Source: Trachythela sp. YZ-2020 (lineage: Eukaryota; Cnidaria; Anthozoa; Malacalcyonacea; Clavulariidae). From it: 64,000 bases of DNA. The DNA is taken from positions 5,229,819 to 5,293,818 of the forward strand of contig JADLSH010000236.1 of assembly GCA_016169945.1 (NCBI GenBank), read 5' to 3'. The notes beneath the pieces were generated by a model, which made no database searches, was not told where the DNA came from, and saw only the letters and a program-made list of their open reading frames with translations. The position numbers and the translations under genes were made by a program. Shown piece by piece: positions 45,481 to 56,640 of the stretch; position 1 is the first letter of the stretch; each line of letters begins with the position of its first letter.

Positions 45481-46020
45481 TGTGAACTTATCCTATTGAT
45501 TTAACAAACATTTTGACTCAATTTTAAGGGATTAAAGCATAATACCATAAAAGTTGATGTCTCTTATTTAATAGTAAAGATATTTTTATTAAAATACTAA
45601 TTGTTACAAAATTTACAATAGGTTATGTATAGTAAACTAAGCAAAGTAATACACAAGCCATGCTACAAAAACATTGAAATAGCAGAAAATTTACGTTCAG
45701 TTGTACAAGAATAGTGCACTATATTTCTCAACTTGGTCCGAGGCCTTGTATTTTTGGTATGGTTTTCTATATAACTGCACAGCAAAAAATGAATTTAAGA
45801 AATAAATTCCAATAACAACACTAGTTCTAATATTATATATGAAAATATTTGAAAATTGCCAACTCAGCAATTTGCCAACTCAGCAATTTCAGTAAGAGAT
45901 CGCGCATAAACTGGGCACTGGTGCCTAGTTTAAGTTCTTGAACGCACAGCATTATGGGATAGCGTCGCTTTGAAATTTGAATTTGTTCTCTTTTAGTCAG
46001 GGAGGCAGAGGGAGTTTTGT

Positions 46021-46049
46021 TTACCTCATCGAGGGGCAAATTTATTTTA
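46021..46049 (-). repeat. Short inverted copy of 48,583-48,611
   Basis: Minus strand TAAAATAAATTTGCCCCTCG followed by ATGAGGTAA. It matches the plus strand at 48,583-48,611, and both are followed at similar distance by CTGCCTCCCTGACT. Each resembles a leader ending in a GTAA splice donor. Confidence 0.75.
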
Positions 46050-46089
46050 CCACACAATTGTAGTTTAGTATGTGGTAAAGACGATATGG

Positions 46090-46963
46090 TTAGCGGATAT
46101 GCTATCTTAAGGAAACGCCCCAGCTAACACAACTACACATTGACGGACAATCTCTGGATCTCGTATCGTCTCACAAAGTGCTTGGGCTGGTGATTCAGAA
46201 CAACTTAAAATGGAACGAACACATCGGCGCTATCATCTCCAAGGTCTCCAAACGCCTCCATATTCTCCGAGTGTTACGCCGAGGGGGTGTTCCAGCTGAG
46301 GACCTCCTCGCTATTTACGTTGCACTGATCCGGCCTGTTTTGGAGTATTGCTGTGCTGTGTAGCACCACGCCTTGCCCTTGTATCTTTCAGACGATGTGG
46401 AGCGAGTACAGAAACGCATTCAAGATCATGCTACCGGGATATTCTTATAGGGAAGCCTTACAAACCCTCGGTTGCTCAAGATTGGACGAAAGACGGAGTG
46501 AGCTCTATACTAAAACTTTGAAAAATATTTCAAGAGGGGGCCCACTATCGCAACACCTTCCCAAGACCAGAGCATGTGTGCATAATTACCAAACAAGGAA
46601 TGCCAACAAGTATACGAATTTTAAATGTAGGACTGAAAGACTACGTCGTAGCTTTTCCCCAAGTACGATTCTAATGCTTAATACATAGTCTATAAATGTC
46701 TTTTACTAACTCTTATCATATTTACAAAATTCTTATCAAAGATTAAGGTAGTTAGATATTTAGAATATTTAAATTATTTCCTGATGTAATTTTCAATGAT
46801 TAGACAAAATTTTTGTAACCCAGTCCATTGTAAATACCAAGAAGTTGTAAACTAGTTAGTAATTTTTTATCCTTTAAATTTGTAACCACATTGTAATTCA
46901 ATTTCTTTTTGCGAAGGTGTGGAATAAACAGACATTATTATTATTATTATTATTATTATTATA
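46090..46963 (+). pseudogene. Second CR1/L2-like LINE relic with (ATT)n tail
   Basis: Encodes LGLVIQNNLKWNEHIGAIIS and LAIYVALIRPVLEYCCAV; frame breaks follow (stop at 46,361, shift into 46,353-46,688). The 3' end carries a short non-coding tail and a (ATT)n run at 46,934-46,963, typical of CR1/L2-clade 3' ends. Lies inside the candidate 5.48-kb transposon. Confidence 0.85.
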
Positions 46964-47168
46964 AAGACGATTCCGGATGTTGTTTGCCCCAAAAATTCTT
47001 GTATGAGCTGTACAACACGATTTCTTTCGTCTTCTGAGACATCGTGAAAACGCTATGTTTTTTAATTAATATAGCGAAATTTTCGAGAAGTGAGCCCACG
47101 TTACTTTGGCCAGCACCAGGCGAAAAACTTCGTTTAAGCTACATTTAAGTTACCACTATTATCTCATT

Positions 47169-47844
47169 TTAAGGTGGCTCCCTACAGTTTCTAAAAAATG
47201 GAAGATTTAGATCCGAATTTTTCGACAATTATTATTTGTTGGAAATCAAAGAGAGTCTGACTTGTATAAAACAATATCTAAAGAGCTTGAAATTTTTCAA
47301 AAATCATCCATAACTGCCGTTGCTATGGCAACAATGACGTTTCAACATGGCGGATATTTTGGCTTTAAAGTAATTTAACTCGAAAATAGCACGATGACCC
47401 CCATTTTTTTATTTCATAAAATGTTTTCCTTTAGTATGTTGAATTATTTTGCAAATTAAAAAATATATTCTGTCATGGCAAAAAAAAGTTATAACGAATG
47501 GTCACATTTTACTGTTATGAAATAATTTGGCATGACAGAATTTTTTCTAAATCTGTAAAATAATTCAACATACTAAAAGAAAGCAATATATGAAATAAAA
47601 AATGGGGGTCACCGATGTTATTTTCCAGTTAAATTACTTTAAAGCCAAAATATCCGCCATATTGAAACGTCATTGTTGCCATAGAAACGGCAGTTATGGA
47701 TGATTTTTGAAAAATTTCAAGCTCTTCAGTTATTGTTTTATACAAATCAGACTGTTTTAATTTCCAACAAATAATAATTGTCGAAAAATTTGGATCTAAA
47801 TCGGAAGTCTTCCTTTTTTTTAAAACAGTAGGGAGCCACCTTAA
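47169..47844. mobile_element. TTAA-flanked foldback MITE, 676 bp
   Basis: TTAA at both ends; inverted termini GGTGGCTCCCTACWGTTT. Arms of about 320 bp are inverted copies (GAAACGTCATTGTTGCCATA, CCGCCAT) with a small loop near 47,490. No coding frame. Confidence 0.9.
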
Positions 47845-48669
47845 AGAGAAGTTTTAAGCATAAAATTGTAAAAAACTGTGAAAATATTAATCAACGCCCA
47901 ATCTTAACGCCCTATGCGTCAATGCGCCTCCCAAGTTCATGTGTTATTTTCTAACCATTAATGGCAATGCAAAATAATACGCTGGAACAACGCTCTTATT
48001 TGATCCAAAACCGACAAAGTTGTTTCGCGTGAAATTATTGTAGATGAAAATGCGCTTATGTAAACGGCAACACTGCATAAACTAACCAAAAATTGTGGTC
48101 TCGAGTGCAGTTAAGAACGACCCACTCCATTAGCTTTTGCGTTTCTTAACTGCGCCCTATCGGGTCAACTCGCACTAGGGCTGATTTATTCGATTTATGT
48201 GCAGTGTAGTAAATATTTTCGCACCTACTCAATGCTTGTTTTAATAAAACACCGCCGAAGTTGCAGTGTTTAACTCTTATAATCTTATTGTATTTCACGA
48301 AATCAACCTCAAGGATGTAAATATTTCAGCACTGATTGGCTGAAAATTATTTCAATTTCCATTACGTTCGTTTCGCTTGTGCGAGACGGATGAGAGATCA
48401 ACAGTGTGAATACGCTCAAAAAGGTTGAAATATGTTCAACTTTCGCGACGCGTCTGCCAGTACCAAAGAAGACTGTCATGCTAAAAAATTTATATAGCGA
48501 GTGTTAAAACTGGCTCGCTCGTAATTCCGCGCTTACACGGGAACCTGAGAGAAAAACACGTCTAGAGCTACAATCCTACCATAAAATAAATTTGCCCCTC
48601 GAGAAGGTAAGCCTGCATGCACGTATTTTTGGTCGTCTGCCTCCCTGACTATTATCACTGACTATTTCA

Positions 48670-48766
48670 TCTGAAATATATTATGGTTGGAATTTTTCCG
48701 ATTTATTATTGTACGAAGAAGAAATCTTTTTCCTCAAAGTGCAGAATGATATTCAAGAACTCACAG
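48670..48766 (+). CDS. Putative first visible exon of BEN-like gene
   Basis: Open frame ending EEEIFFLKVQNDIQELT with donor ACAG|GTAATT at 48,766/48,767. Spliced to an acceptor at 49,532 it gives the continuous helical reading ELT-EAVVKLEKASNAFEEK. No in-frame ATG is present before an upstream stop, so the start is unresolved. An alternative ATG at 48,683 opens another frame (MVGIFPIYYCTKKKSF). Confidence 0.3.
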
Positions 48767-49532
48767 GTAATTAAGATTTATTCAATATTTGATTTGTCAA
48801 TTACCAGTAAGTTTTATAATTGCGACATATCGGCGGTGATGTTTTGTCTATATTGTCACTGTGAAATTCCGTTGAATATTTGAATTAACCGCGTTTAATC
48901 AACTATCTATCACTAAAAATTGTAACACTAATCCACAAAATGGAACAGTGAGTGATTTTGTGTCAGCCACCCATATTCTATAACATTAGAGTAAAAAATG
49001 AGGAAAAAGTATTAAATTAGGAAAAATAGTTTTCAATGTATAAGACCACCTTAATGTGACCATCATGTTGATAAACCGAACATTGAACTTTAAATGCATT
49101 TTTCTCGAATTAGCAAAACTTAGCGATTTCCATTATTGCGCGCAGGATATCTGAAGAGGCATTGAAGCTATCTTGATGACATTTTCAGCATAGACTCATC
49201 ATATCAAGCTCTAGGACTTGAACTAAAATAATTGAGTTATGTTGAATAGTTTTGAAGTGGCGACAGTTTCCATGCGAGTCGTCAAATGCCTTTCCAGTTT
49301 TTGACCTGTAAAACTGGTGATAATGTTTCAATGTTGATTGTTTTAGTTCAACTCCTAGACAATGTTATTTGTTAGTAAATAAAAGTTATTCCAGAATTTT
49401 ATCATTAATGCTTATTTAGTTATTGTGTTTATAAAATTGCATTATATCATCAACCAGACAATCTTTTGGTTATTGGACTTTTGTAGGTCAAATTTTGAGT
49501 GAAAATTGTGTATATATTTTAGATCTAACCAG

Positions 49533-49625
49533 AGGCAGTTGTAAAGCTGGAAAAAGCATCAAATGCTTTTGAGGAAAAGGATGCCAAACCTCAACTTGAC
49601 CCAGAGAAAGTCAAGAGTATATGTG
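49533..49625 (+). CDS. BEN-like gene, internal exon
   Basis: Reads AVVKLEKASNAFEEKDAKPQ then LDPEKVKSIC, with donor ATGTG|GTAAGC. Acceptor AACCAG (49,532) keeps this frame; the better-looking TTTTAG at 49,522 leads to an early stop. LDPEKV followed by a helix is typical of the second half of BEN domains. Joins the next exon in phase 1. Confidence 0.5.
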
Positions 49626-49726
49626 GTAAGCTGTTCTTAGCATTTTTATAAGTAGTAAATACTATATATGTAGATATTTATATTCAATTTTAGTTGATTT
49701 TCACTCACGTTTCTAAATATATATAG

Positions 49727-49845
49727 AGTATGGTGCAAAGAGATATGGTTGCAAAGAGGCAGAAGTGAGACATATTATGACAACAAGTATCAACAACATC
49801 GTGAAAGTTCAAAAGGCGAAACAGAAAGCATCTGGCGAACAGTAA
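49727..49845 (+). CDS. BEN-like gene, last exon
   Basis: Acceptor ATATATAG; the frame reads YGAKRYGCKEAEVRHIMTTS then INNIVKVQKAKQKASGEQ and ends in TAA at 49,843. Together with the preceding exon the pattern LDP-E-K-V-x3-I ... R-Y/F ... E-V-R-x2-I ... I-N-N resembles the C-terminal helices of BEN domains (DNA-binding, chromatin). The N-terminal half of the domain is not visible, so the call is tentative. It lies inside the candidate 5.48-kb transposon. Confidence 0.5.
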
Positions 49846-50094
49846 TTCACTAACTTTGATCCTTAATTGTATATTATTATAATTATATATCTTAAGTACA
49901 TATAATAGTTACCAATTATAATAATTACCAATTCATAACATGGAGTTCTATATTTTGAATTTCTTGCATAGTTATGTTGTTTTTTAGAAAACACCACTTT
50001 TATTTATTTTGCAAAACTTTCAATCTGTGAGCCCAGATCATCACTACTATATCTACTGTACATTTTACTAACAGTAACTTTGTATTTTCTTATA

Positions 50095-50400
50095 TGTTCA
50101 ATAGAATCTTGGTCCTATAAAATCTTCTATAGAACCTATAGAATTTTCAATAGAACCTTCTATAGAACCTTCTATAGAATTCAATTGAATGTTCCCTAGA
50201 ATATTCTATAGAACCTTCTATAGAATTCAATTGAATATTCCCTTCTATAGAACCTTCGATAGAATCTTCTATAGAATTCTTTAGAATATTCCATAGAATA
50301 TCCCATAGAATGTGTTCCAAAATCGCTTAGAATATCTTATAGAATATTCCAAAGAATATTTCAATGTAATATTCTATAGAATATGTACCATTTTCGATGT
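50095..50400. repeat. Right subterminal ATTCTATAGAA array
   Basis: More than fifteen copies of CTATAGAATNTTC/CTTCTATAGAACC variants, the counterpart of 45,300-45,480. Confidence 0.9.
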
Positions 50401-50672
50401 TCTTGGGATCAATCAGGACAAATTATTGTATGTCTGATGTTGTCAAAGCAAGATATTGGCCTTTGTTATGAAAGTTGTCAATGTATTCCATTGTTAATAT
50501 AATTTTAAACTACTGTATACCAAATATATAGAAAAGGAATCTTTTAAATAATAAATAATGAAAAAAACGGACGGTATTCTATTACTTTCAATCCCATGGC
50601 CTAATTTGTAATTTTATGTATTGTTATATGTTTAGTGTAATATTTGCAAATTTTTGTTGGGACTTACAGGTA

Positions 50673-51437
50673 AACTACGTCAAGCGTTCCTCTTTTCAGT
50701 TCCTAATTCATTTGCAATTTTCCTAATTACCTTTGCAATTTTCAAAAAGTTTGTTGCAAATCCCTTGAGGAAATTTGCAATGTTCCTAAGCCAATTAGAA
50801 GTTCCTCAGTTCCTGTTAGAAGTTCCTCAGTTCCTGTTAGAAGTTCCTCAGTTCCTGTTAGAAGTTCCTAACTTCCTGTTAATAATATATTCGAGCGAAA
50901 AAACTTGCTGTTTTTGTTGAATTCGAAGTTGAGAGACGTTGTATTCTTATATTTAATTCCTTTCAAACAAAATTTACACTCATAAATTGAAATAAAGAGC
51001 TAGAAGTCATAACAATAAAGACTTGATCTCCTGTTATTTTTTGAAAAATTTTGACCTCCTGTTATTTTTTTCACTTCCTGTTACTGTGTATAGTCTTTAT
51101 TTTTGTTACTTCTAGCTCTTTATTTCAATTTATGAGTGTAAATATTATTTCAAAGGAATTATATATAAGAATACAAAGTCTCTCAACTTCGAATTCAACA
51201 AAACCAGCGAGTTTTTGCACTCGAATATATTATTAACAGGAAGTTAGGAACTTCTAACAGGAACTGAGGAACTTCTAACAGGAACTGAGGAACTTCTAAC
51301 AGGAATTAAGGAACTCTATTGACTTAGGAACATTGCAAATTTCCTCAAGGGATTTGCAACAAACCTTTTGAAAATTGCAAAGGTAATTAGTAAAATTGCA
51401 AATGAATTAGGAACTGAAAAGAGGAACGCTTGACGTA
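50673..51437. mobile_element. Foldback element with GTTCCT repeats (left arm)
   Basis: Palindrome with ends CTACGTCAAGCGTTCCTCTT / AAGAGGAACGCTTGACGTAG. Internal direct repeats of AGAAGTTCCTCAGTTCCTGTT run inward on both sides. Sits in the second MAT intron. Confidence 0.9.
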
Positions 51438-51545
51438 GGAACTAATAGTTCTGTTGTCCTTACCATCAGTCATACGATTGTTAAGCTAATACAGCTATTT
51501 TATATACAAGCTAAATATTGCACAATATATATAATAAAACCATAC

Positions 51546-51623
51546 CGCAAGCGACTTTAGCGTTAGGATCTTGGCCTAAATGTGCGTCTAGCACAGCATC
51601 TGACACCTGATCGCATATTTTAT
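51546..51623 (-). CDS. MAT: S-adenosylmethionine synthetase exon 2, left copy
   Basis: Encodes [20 protein letters not shown] then NAKVAC, in phase with exon 1. Donor CTTGCG|GTATGG. No exon 3 follows: the foldback element (50,673-51,437) comes next and then the arm ends at 50,654. Confidence 0.9.
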
Positions 51624-51728
51624 CTAAAAAATTAAAAAGAAACCATTAAATTCAGCCAGAATACGCATTTACCAAAGCTAAGTTACGTGCCCGAAACATT
51701 CAAAATGGTCCACAGACCGTAAACATAC

Positions 51729-51795
51729 CTGGATGGCCTTCCCCAACAGATTCACTCGTAAATAGAAACTTAGTATTGTTCGAATCCGCGTTCAT
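51729..51795 (-). CDS. MAT: S-adenosylmethionine synthetase exon 1, left copy
   Basis: Same peptide as the right copy (MNADSNNTKFLFTSESVGEG then HP), ATG at 51,795, donor CCAG|GTATGT. The enzyme makes S-adenosylmethionine from methionine and ATP; the GHP-D step over this junction carries the catalytic His and a Mg-binding Asp. Later exons are not found between this arm and 43,800, so this copy appears to be a 5' fragment in the window. Confidence 0.9.
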
Positions 51796-53279
51796 TCTTG
51801 ACTACAAAGCTCCTTGCAAAAAAATCGGTAAAGATGCAGCTTCTTTGAGACTTCAACACTCCCTTTTCGCTGCCGAAATGCAACTGTAATCAGGTAAACT
51901 GTGCACTTAGTGCTAAAATCTGATAATTAATAGGGATTCTTGGAACCTGATTCGAACTTTGATTGGTGGCACGAAACTCGAGTAGGTTTTTTCAACGCTG
52001 ATTGGCCGAACTGATGTATATAGGCCATCCAAGACTTCCGGTCACATGATTTCCAATGAAGTTGTACATTTCATTGTAAAATATTTCCGCAAATTTAGTC
52101 TAATTCTTCCTAAACTTTTGCGAGTTTTGCTGGTTGGCGATTTTATGCACAGAACAAAGCTTAAACCAGACACAGTACTAAAATGCGGTGCCCTGCAAAA
52201 TAAAACTTCTGGCGTTTCCGTCTACAAGTAAACTCATATAAAATAGTACGCTAACATTTCTCCTGTCGGCCGCAAGTTGGTGCGTGCGTTAGGATTAAAA
52301 CTGCTCTTTAAAACCTTCAAAATAAAATATTTCGAGCTCAAAATACTATCAAAATGAAGAGAAAAGTGAGACGAATCCGCTGGTATACGGCCGAAAACGA
52401 GAAAACCAACGATTCCGAAGTTATCAATGATCAAACGGACTGCATTTTTAATTAGTGTAATATTTTTGAGCGATTTGTCAACAATACAATTTTGCTTATT
52501 AAAACTGCACTTTAAAACCCTCAAAATAAAACATTTTTGGTTCAAACTACTATCAAAATGAAGAGAAAAGTGAGACGAATCCACTGGTATACGGCCGATA
52601 AAGAGAAAACCAACGACACCAAAGTTATCAAGGATCAAACGAACTGCATTTTTAATTAGTTTAATAATTTTGAGCGATTTGTCAACAATACAATTTCGCC
52701 TGAGTTTCAAAGGCCATAAATCACTAGAATACTGTTGTTTAGTCATACATTTGCCATCCCTAAGTACAATTTCTTACACTGAATCGAACGGTGGTATTTT
52801 TGTCCTTATTGGGCGGATAAAACCAGAGATAAGGCGCAGCAAACAGTCAATAGTGAGAGTCCGAGATTAATTGGAAAGAAAACTTTCCTCGAAAAAAGGA
52901 ATTCGGAAAACGTGAAAGGATTATTTTGAGTGGCTTGTCTTTCAAAGGCCATAAATCGCTAGAATAGAAATCAACTTTGAAATAAATTTTCCATCCGTAA
53001 ATACAACTTTTCACGCTGATTCGAACAGTCGTATTTTTGTCCTTGTTTGACGCATAAAACCAGAGATAAAGCCTAGCAAACAGTCGGTCCTGAGAGTACA
53101 AGATTAATAATTAATAATGAATAAATTCCGAGCAAGTGCAAGGAATTTTTACTAGGCGATTAAGGAAACGTATTGATGCGAACAAACTACTAACGGACAA
53201 ACGGACAAACTCACAGGCAGAATATAAAGCGGTGCCAAACTTGGCACGGGCACCGCAATCTTACTCATATGCCAGAGGA

Positions 53280-53690
53280 ATGAGATTCTTCCCACAATGC
53301 AATGCGGTTCATTATTATTCAAAATTGAGATTTCCGACCAGGCATGGTGAAAAGTTGTAGATTTCTAGTTCGATTTTTCTCTCTGAAAATTTTATATTTT
53401 TAAAGGTAAGTTTTTATAAACGTATTAATTGTGTATCGAATTTTATTATTCTGTTTTTATAAATTTCTATATCGCGTTTTAGTCGTGCTAATCGCCGATT
53501 GTATTTACCCTTTTTTTGGGTCACAGCACAAATCACGAAAGTGGCTACGATATACGCCGGGGATAATTATATTTATCATTGATGTAAAGTCAAAATAGAT
53601 CATAGCATCGAATTTAGGAAGAGTTGTTCTACCTTATGATACTCTAAAACCAAAATTAAACCCTCAAATCGACGAGTTACATGGATTCTT
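53280..53690. repeat. Dispersed repeat shared with MARS1 intron 16
   Basis: Related to 26,570-26,990 and 27,060-27,390, and mirrored at 61,010-61,410: TTTTTCTCTCTGAAAATTTT, then AAGGTAAGTTT, a GTATTTACCC core, TGGGTCA and GATAATTATATTTATCA. Non-coding. Confidence 0.7.
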
Positions 53691-54599
53691 GGAACCCGAT
53701 TCGAACTTTGATTTTGATCATCGCTCACGTGGCATGAAACTCGAGTAGGTTGAACTGATGTATATACGCCATCCAAGACTTCCGGTCACATGATTTCCAA
53801 TGAAGTTTAGTCTATTTCTTCCTAAAATTTTGCGAGTTTTGCTGGCGATTTTGCTTTGAATATGGAATTTTCGCGTATTTACGTTCAATAAATTGGGAAT
53901 TATAATAATTCAAAATGCAAATGCGCGGCTATAAACTATTATCCGATTGCTTGCGCAACATTTGTTAAGTACACAAACGAAACAATAGAGTTAGTTTTTA
54001 TTTTGGATACTTCACCAAAATATTGATACCGGATCTAGCATCTCAGCTAGCCGGCGTAGCAGCCGGTTTTTTGAGGAGGATTTGTGGACGGGAGCTGTTA
54101 ACATATTACAACATCTACACTTGTAAAACCGGCGTTTACAGAACGCCATTGCGAAATTGCGTGAGTGTAATTTTTTGCGTTCCACCGCACGCGTGGGGAA
54201 TTTTTGGGGTTTTAGTGAAATCTCCCACGTGTGAACAAGGGATAATCCGCGCTCTTATCGATCAAAACTTTAGGTTGAAAAATTTGCCATACTTTTGCTA
54301 CGACTCGTGAACAAAATACCGGGATAGTGTTGTAGTTAGCGATTCTTGATCAGCGCGCGAATTAAAATACCAGTTTTTCAGGTTGTTAAATAAACAGTTG
54401 TTAGGCCTGTTTAGTATAGCAGGTTTAGAGTGCGCGTATCTTTCTGAGAAGCGCACCACTATACTGGACCTCCACATGTGAAAAATCTCATAGTTTGCGA
54501 GTTCTATATACAAACGCAGTGACTTTTCTTGTTTTTCTGGGACGTTTCCATTTCCGAATAGATGCCTAAATTTTCCGAATATGAGAAATTCTGAATTAT

Positions 54600-54652
54600 T
54601 GGGGGGTTCGGCACCCCTTCAATACCCCCCTTACCTACGGCCCTGTGCATAG
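54600..54652. repeat. Solitary hAT-type end
   Basis: The inverted complement reads CAGGGCCGTAGGTAAGGGGG then GTATTGAAGGGGTGCCGAAC, resembling one terminus of a hAT MITE without its partner. Mirrored at about 60,029-60,070. Confidence 0.5.
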
Positions 54653-55144
54653 TTCTATGCATAGTTCTATAACAGACGTACATAACGATATTTGAAATAA
54701 ACTGGACATTATAAACAAAATCAAAATGTGTGTTGAAGAACAGGGCACTAAATAGGAACTATCACTAAGCACTATCGTGCAGCAGATGGTGGTCAACCTG
54801 CAGTTATCAGGGTGAGAAAATGTTATTATATATAGTAGTCTTGTTATTGGTGGAAAATAAATAGTACGCTACCACTGACGAGTAAAATAGTCTGGCGTTA
54901 GACAGAGTAAAATACTAAAGTAGGGCGCATCATTGGTGCAAGCTAATGGGTTAACAAGAGACATTGGCAGATAGTTTTGTTAACCCATTAACTGGCAGTA
55001 CCCTACCACTGATGAGTAAATCGTCTGGCATTACACAGAGTAAAATACTAAATTACTCATCAAGGAAAAGGTTTAGGGCGATGGCCATGCATGCCTCTTA
55101 TTCACCCAATAAACCACAATTATGTCTCTTACAATGCCTAATGT

Positions 55145-55520
55145 CTCTTACACACATTAAAACGAACAACTTGCAAGAAACCAGCAGCAGATTTGTATAC
55201 CAATGCTGTTTCAACAACTTGTTATCAGGATGTATTCGTACTGCTTGTTCCCAGCTTATTCACAAGTTGTCAACGGCTTGTTGACAACTTGCTACAAGGT
55301 TGTTGACTCAACTGTCTCAACAGACTTGTTACAAGTTTTTTCAAACAATTTAGTTGTTATTGTCCTGCAATTCAACAACTTGTTAACAAGTTGTGAGTGA
55401 CAACCTTGTAGCACCTTGATAAAATGACAACATTGTTTTGATTGTTACAACTTGTGACAAGCTTGCTACAAGTCTGTTGCAAACACATCTTGTTGACTTG
55501 AGATTTTTACGTGTGTATTT
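55145..55520. repeat. CAAGTTGT foldback repeat, left arm
   Basis: Same family as 36,880-37,215; ends ACACATTAAAACG and TTTTTACGTGTGTA. The 106-codon frame across it also appears in the mirrored right arm, but it is repeat-derived. Confidence 0.8.
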
Positions 55521-56159
55521 TGTTAATTTAAAAAAGGTATCAATTCCAATCAATTAAGCCTGAAATGCCATGATTATTAAGTGTCTTTTAAATACCCTTG
55601 TAAACACTGCAAATATATGGCTATTATATACTCTTAAAACCCAATAGTGCTCCAAAGAACTCTTGCTTTTCCTTATTAAGACAATAAATCCACACCATAA
55701 CAGAGAGCTAAACACTGTATAATATAATACAAACTTCTCTACACATAAATAAAACTTTTAATTAATATACCTTTTTATCGACTGAAATTACTGCATGACT
55801 GACAAATATCGAAATTTGTGCAACAAATTTACGACAAAATGATCCAAACTTTACACGAATAAAAGCTTTACATTCTTGCTTTGTTATGTGTAGTGAACGA
55901 TCGAAATTCCTCCGTAAAATAAAGATGAAAAGATCAAGACAATTTCCGTATTTCGGTAATGTAGCCAAATACTTCGACATGCAAATCGCACATTCTGTGT
56001 TTGTGGGGAATGGCGGGAAATTTGAAACTTCGTCATTGCAGTACTTCATGTTTGCCTATTATAAAGCGCCTGGGAGTGAAGGAGTTAATATAAACTGCTA
56101 GACACATACATAAAACTTTTAATATATACAAATATCGGAAATTGTGCAGCAAAATCAGC

Positions 56160-56344
56160 CTCGTGCCCAGGCGCTTAATTACTTTATTACCATGCAGTAA
56201 TAAGGGAAAACACGCGGGAGTTCCAGCAACTCTCGCCTTGCTACGGACACCCCGCTATTAAGGACAGTTTGTAAATCCCCGGCCGAAATTACTAAGAAAT
56301 TTATTGAAATAACTCTCGCTTATACGGACTCTCGCTATTACTGC
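56160..56344. repeat. Element end with CTCTCGCTATTACTG motif
   Basis: Contains repeated CTCTCGCxxxTACGGAC motifs next to the palindrome spacer, mirrored at 56,641-56,826. Similar GTCCGTAATAGCGAG termini occur in pogo/Tigger-like elements (inference). Confidence 0.4.
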
Positions 56345-56640
56345 CATCTAGAGTCGATTTGTAAGCTAATCGCTGATAGGCTGATATAAGCTCGTCGCTG
56401 AATGGCTACAAGTTAACACTAACATTACATTACATTACATTACATTACATTACATTACATTACATTACATTACATTACATTACATTACATTACACGCACG
56501 ATGGCATTATATCTGCATTCGCAGATACAAAAAGTCATTCACTTTTATATTGTGTCCAGAGAAAAATACGTCCAAGGTGTCCGTTGTAACGAGAGTAGAA
56601 CAATAAAAATGTTTGTTGGGGACCACATGAAGTGTCCGCA
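56345..56640. mobile_element. Spacer with (TAATG)n element, copy 2
   Basis: The non-mirrored centre of the large palindrome. It holds about 15 copies of ATTAC/TAATG (56,424-56,494) with flanks GCTCGTCGCTGAATGGCTA and TATCTGCATTCGCAGATACA, the same element as 11,540-11,885 in opposite orientation. Confidence 0.85.

Larger units (their letters stand above)
45112..50595. mobile_element. Candidate 5.48-kb DNA transposon with subterminal arrays
   Basis: Inverted 27-bp termini at 45,112-45,138 and 50,569-50,595 (GGGAWTGAAAGTAATAGAAT then ACCGTCC) differ at one base. About 170-195 bp inside each end lies an array built on ATTCTATAGAA (45,300-45,480 and 50,095-50,400). Between them are a small spliced gene (48,6xx-49,845), a LINE relic and a TTAA MITE, both probably secondary insertions. 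No clear target duplication was identified, which keeps the unit provisional. Confidence 0.55.
50654..56344. repeat. Left arm of 5.7-kb inverted duplication
   Basis: Reverse complement of 56,641-64,000 apart from a 1,677-bp insertion in the right arm and scattered small differences (for example AGAGGAATGAGATTC here versus AGAGGAGGAATGAGAGTC in the mirrored right arm). Position 50,654 pairs with 64,000, the window end, so the duplication may extend further. Contains MAT exons 1-2 on the minus strand. Confidence 0.95.

Noticed and set aside
45833..46057. 74-codon minus-strand frame considered as a MARS1 N-terminal exon
   Set aside because: No true ATG and no similarity to a GST-like domain; part of it is the leader-like repeat shared with 48,583-48,611.
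52234..52746. 170-codon frame with two similar 70-residue halves
   Set aside because: The internal similarity comes from a 201-bp tandem DNA repeat. The mirrored copy at 61,926-62,436 is frameshifted by a small indel, so the frame is not maintained.
54964..55284. 106-codon frame repeated in the mirrored arm at 59,383-59,703
   Set aside because: Its second half lies in the CAAGTTGT foldback repeat, and identity between arms reflects recent duplication only.
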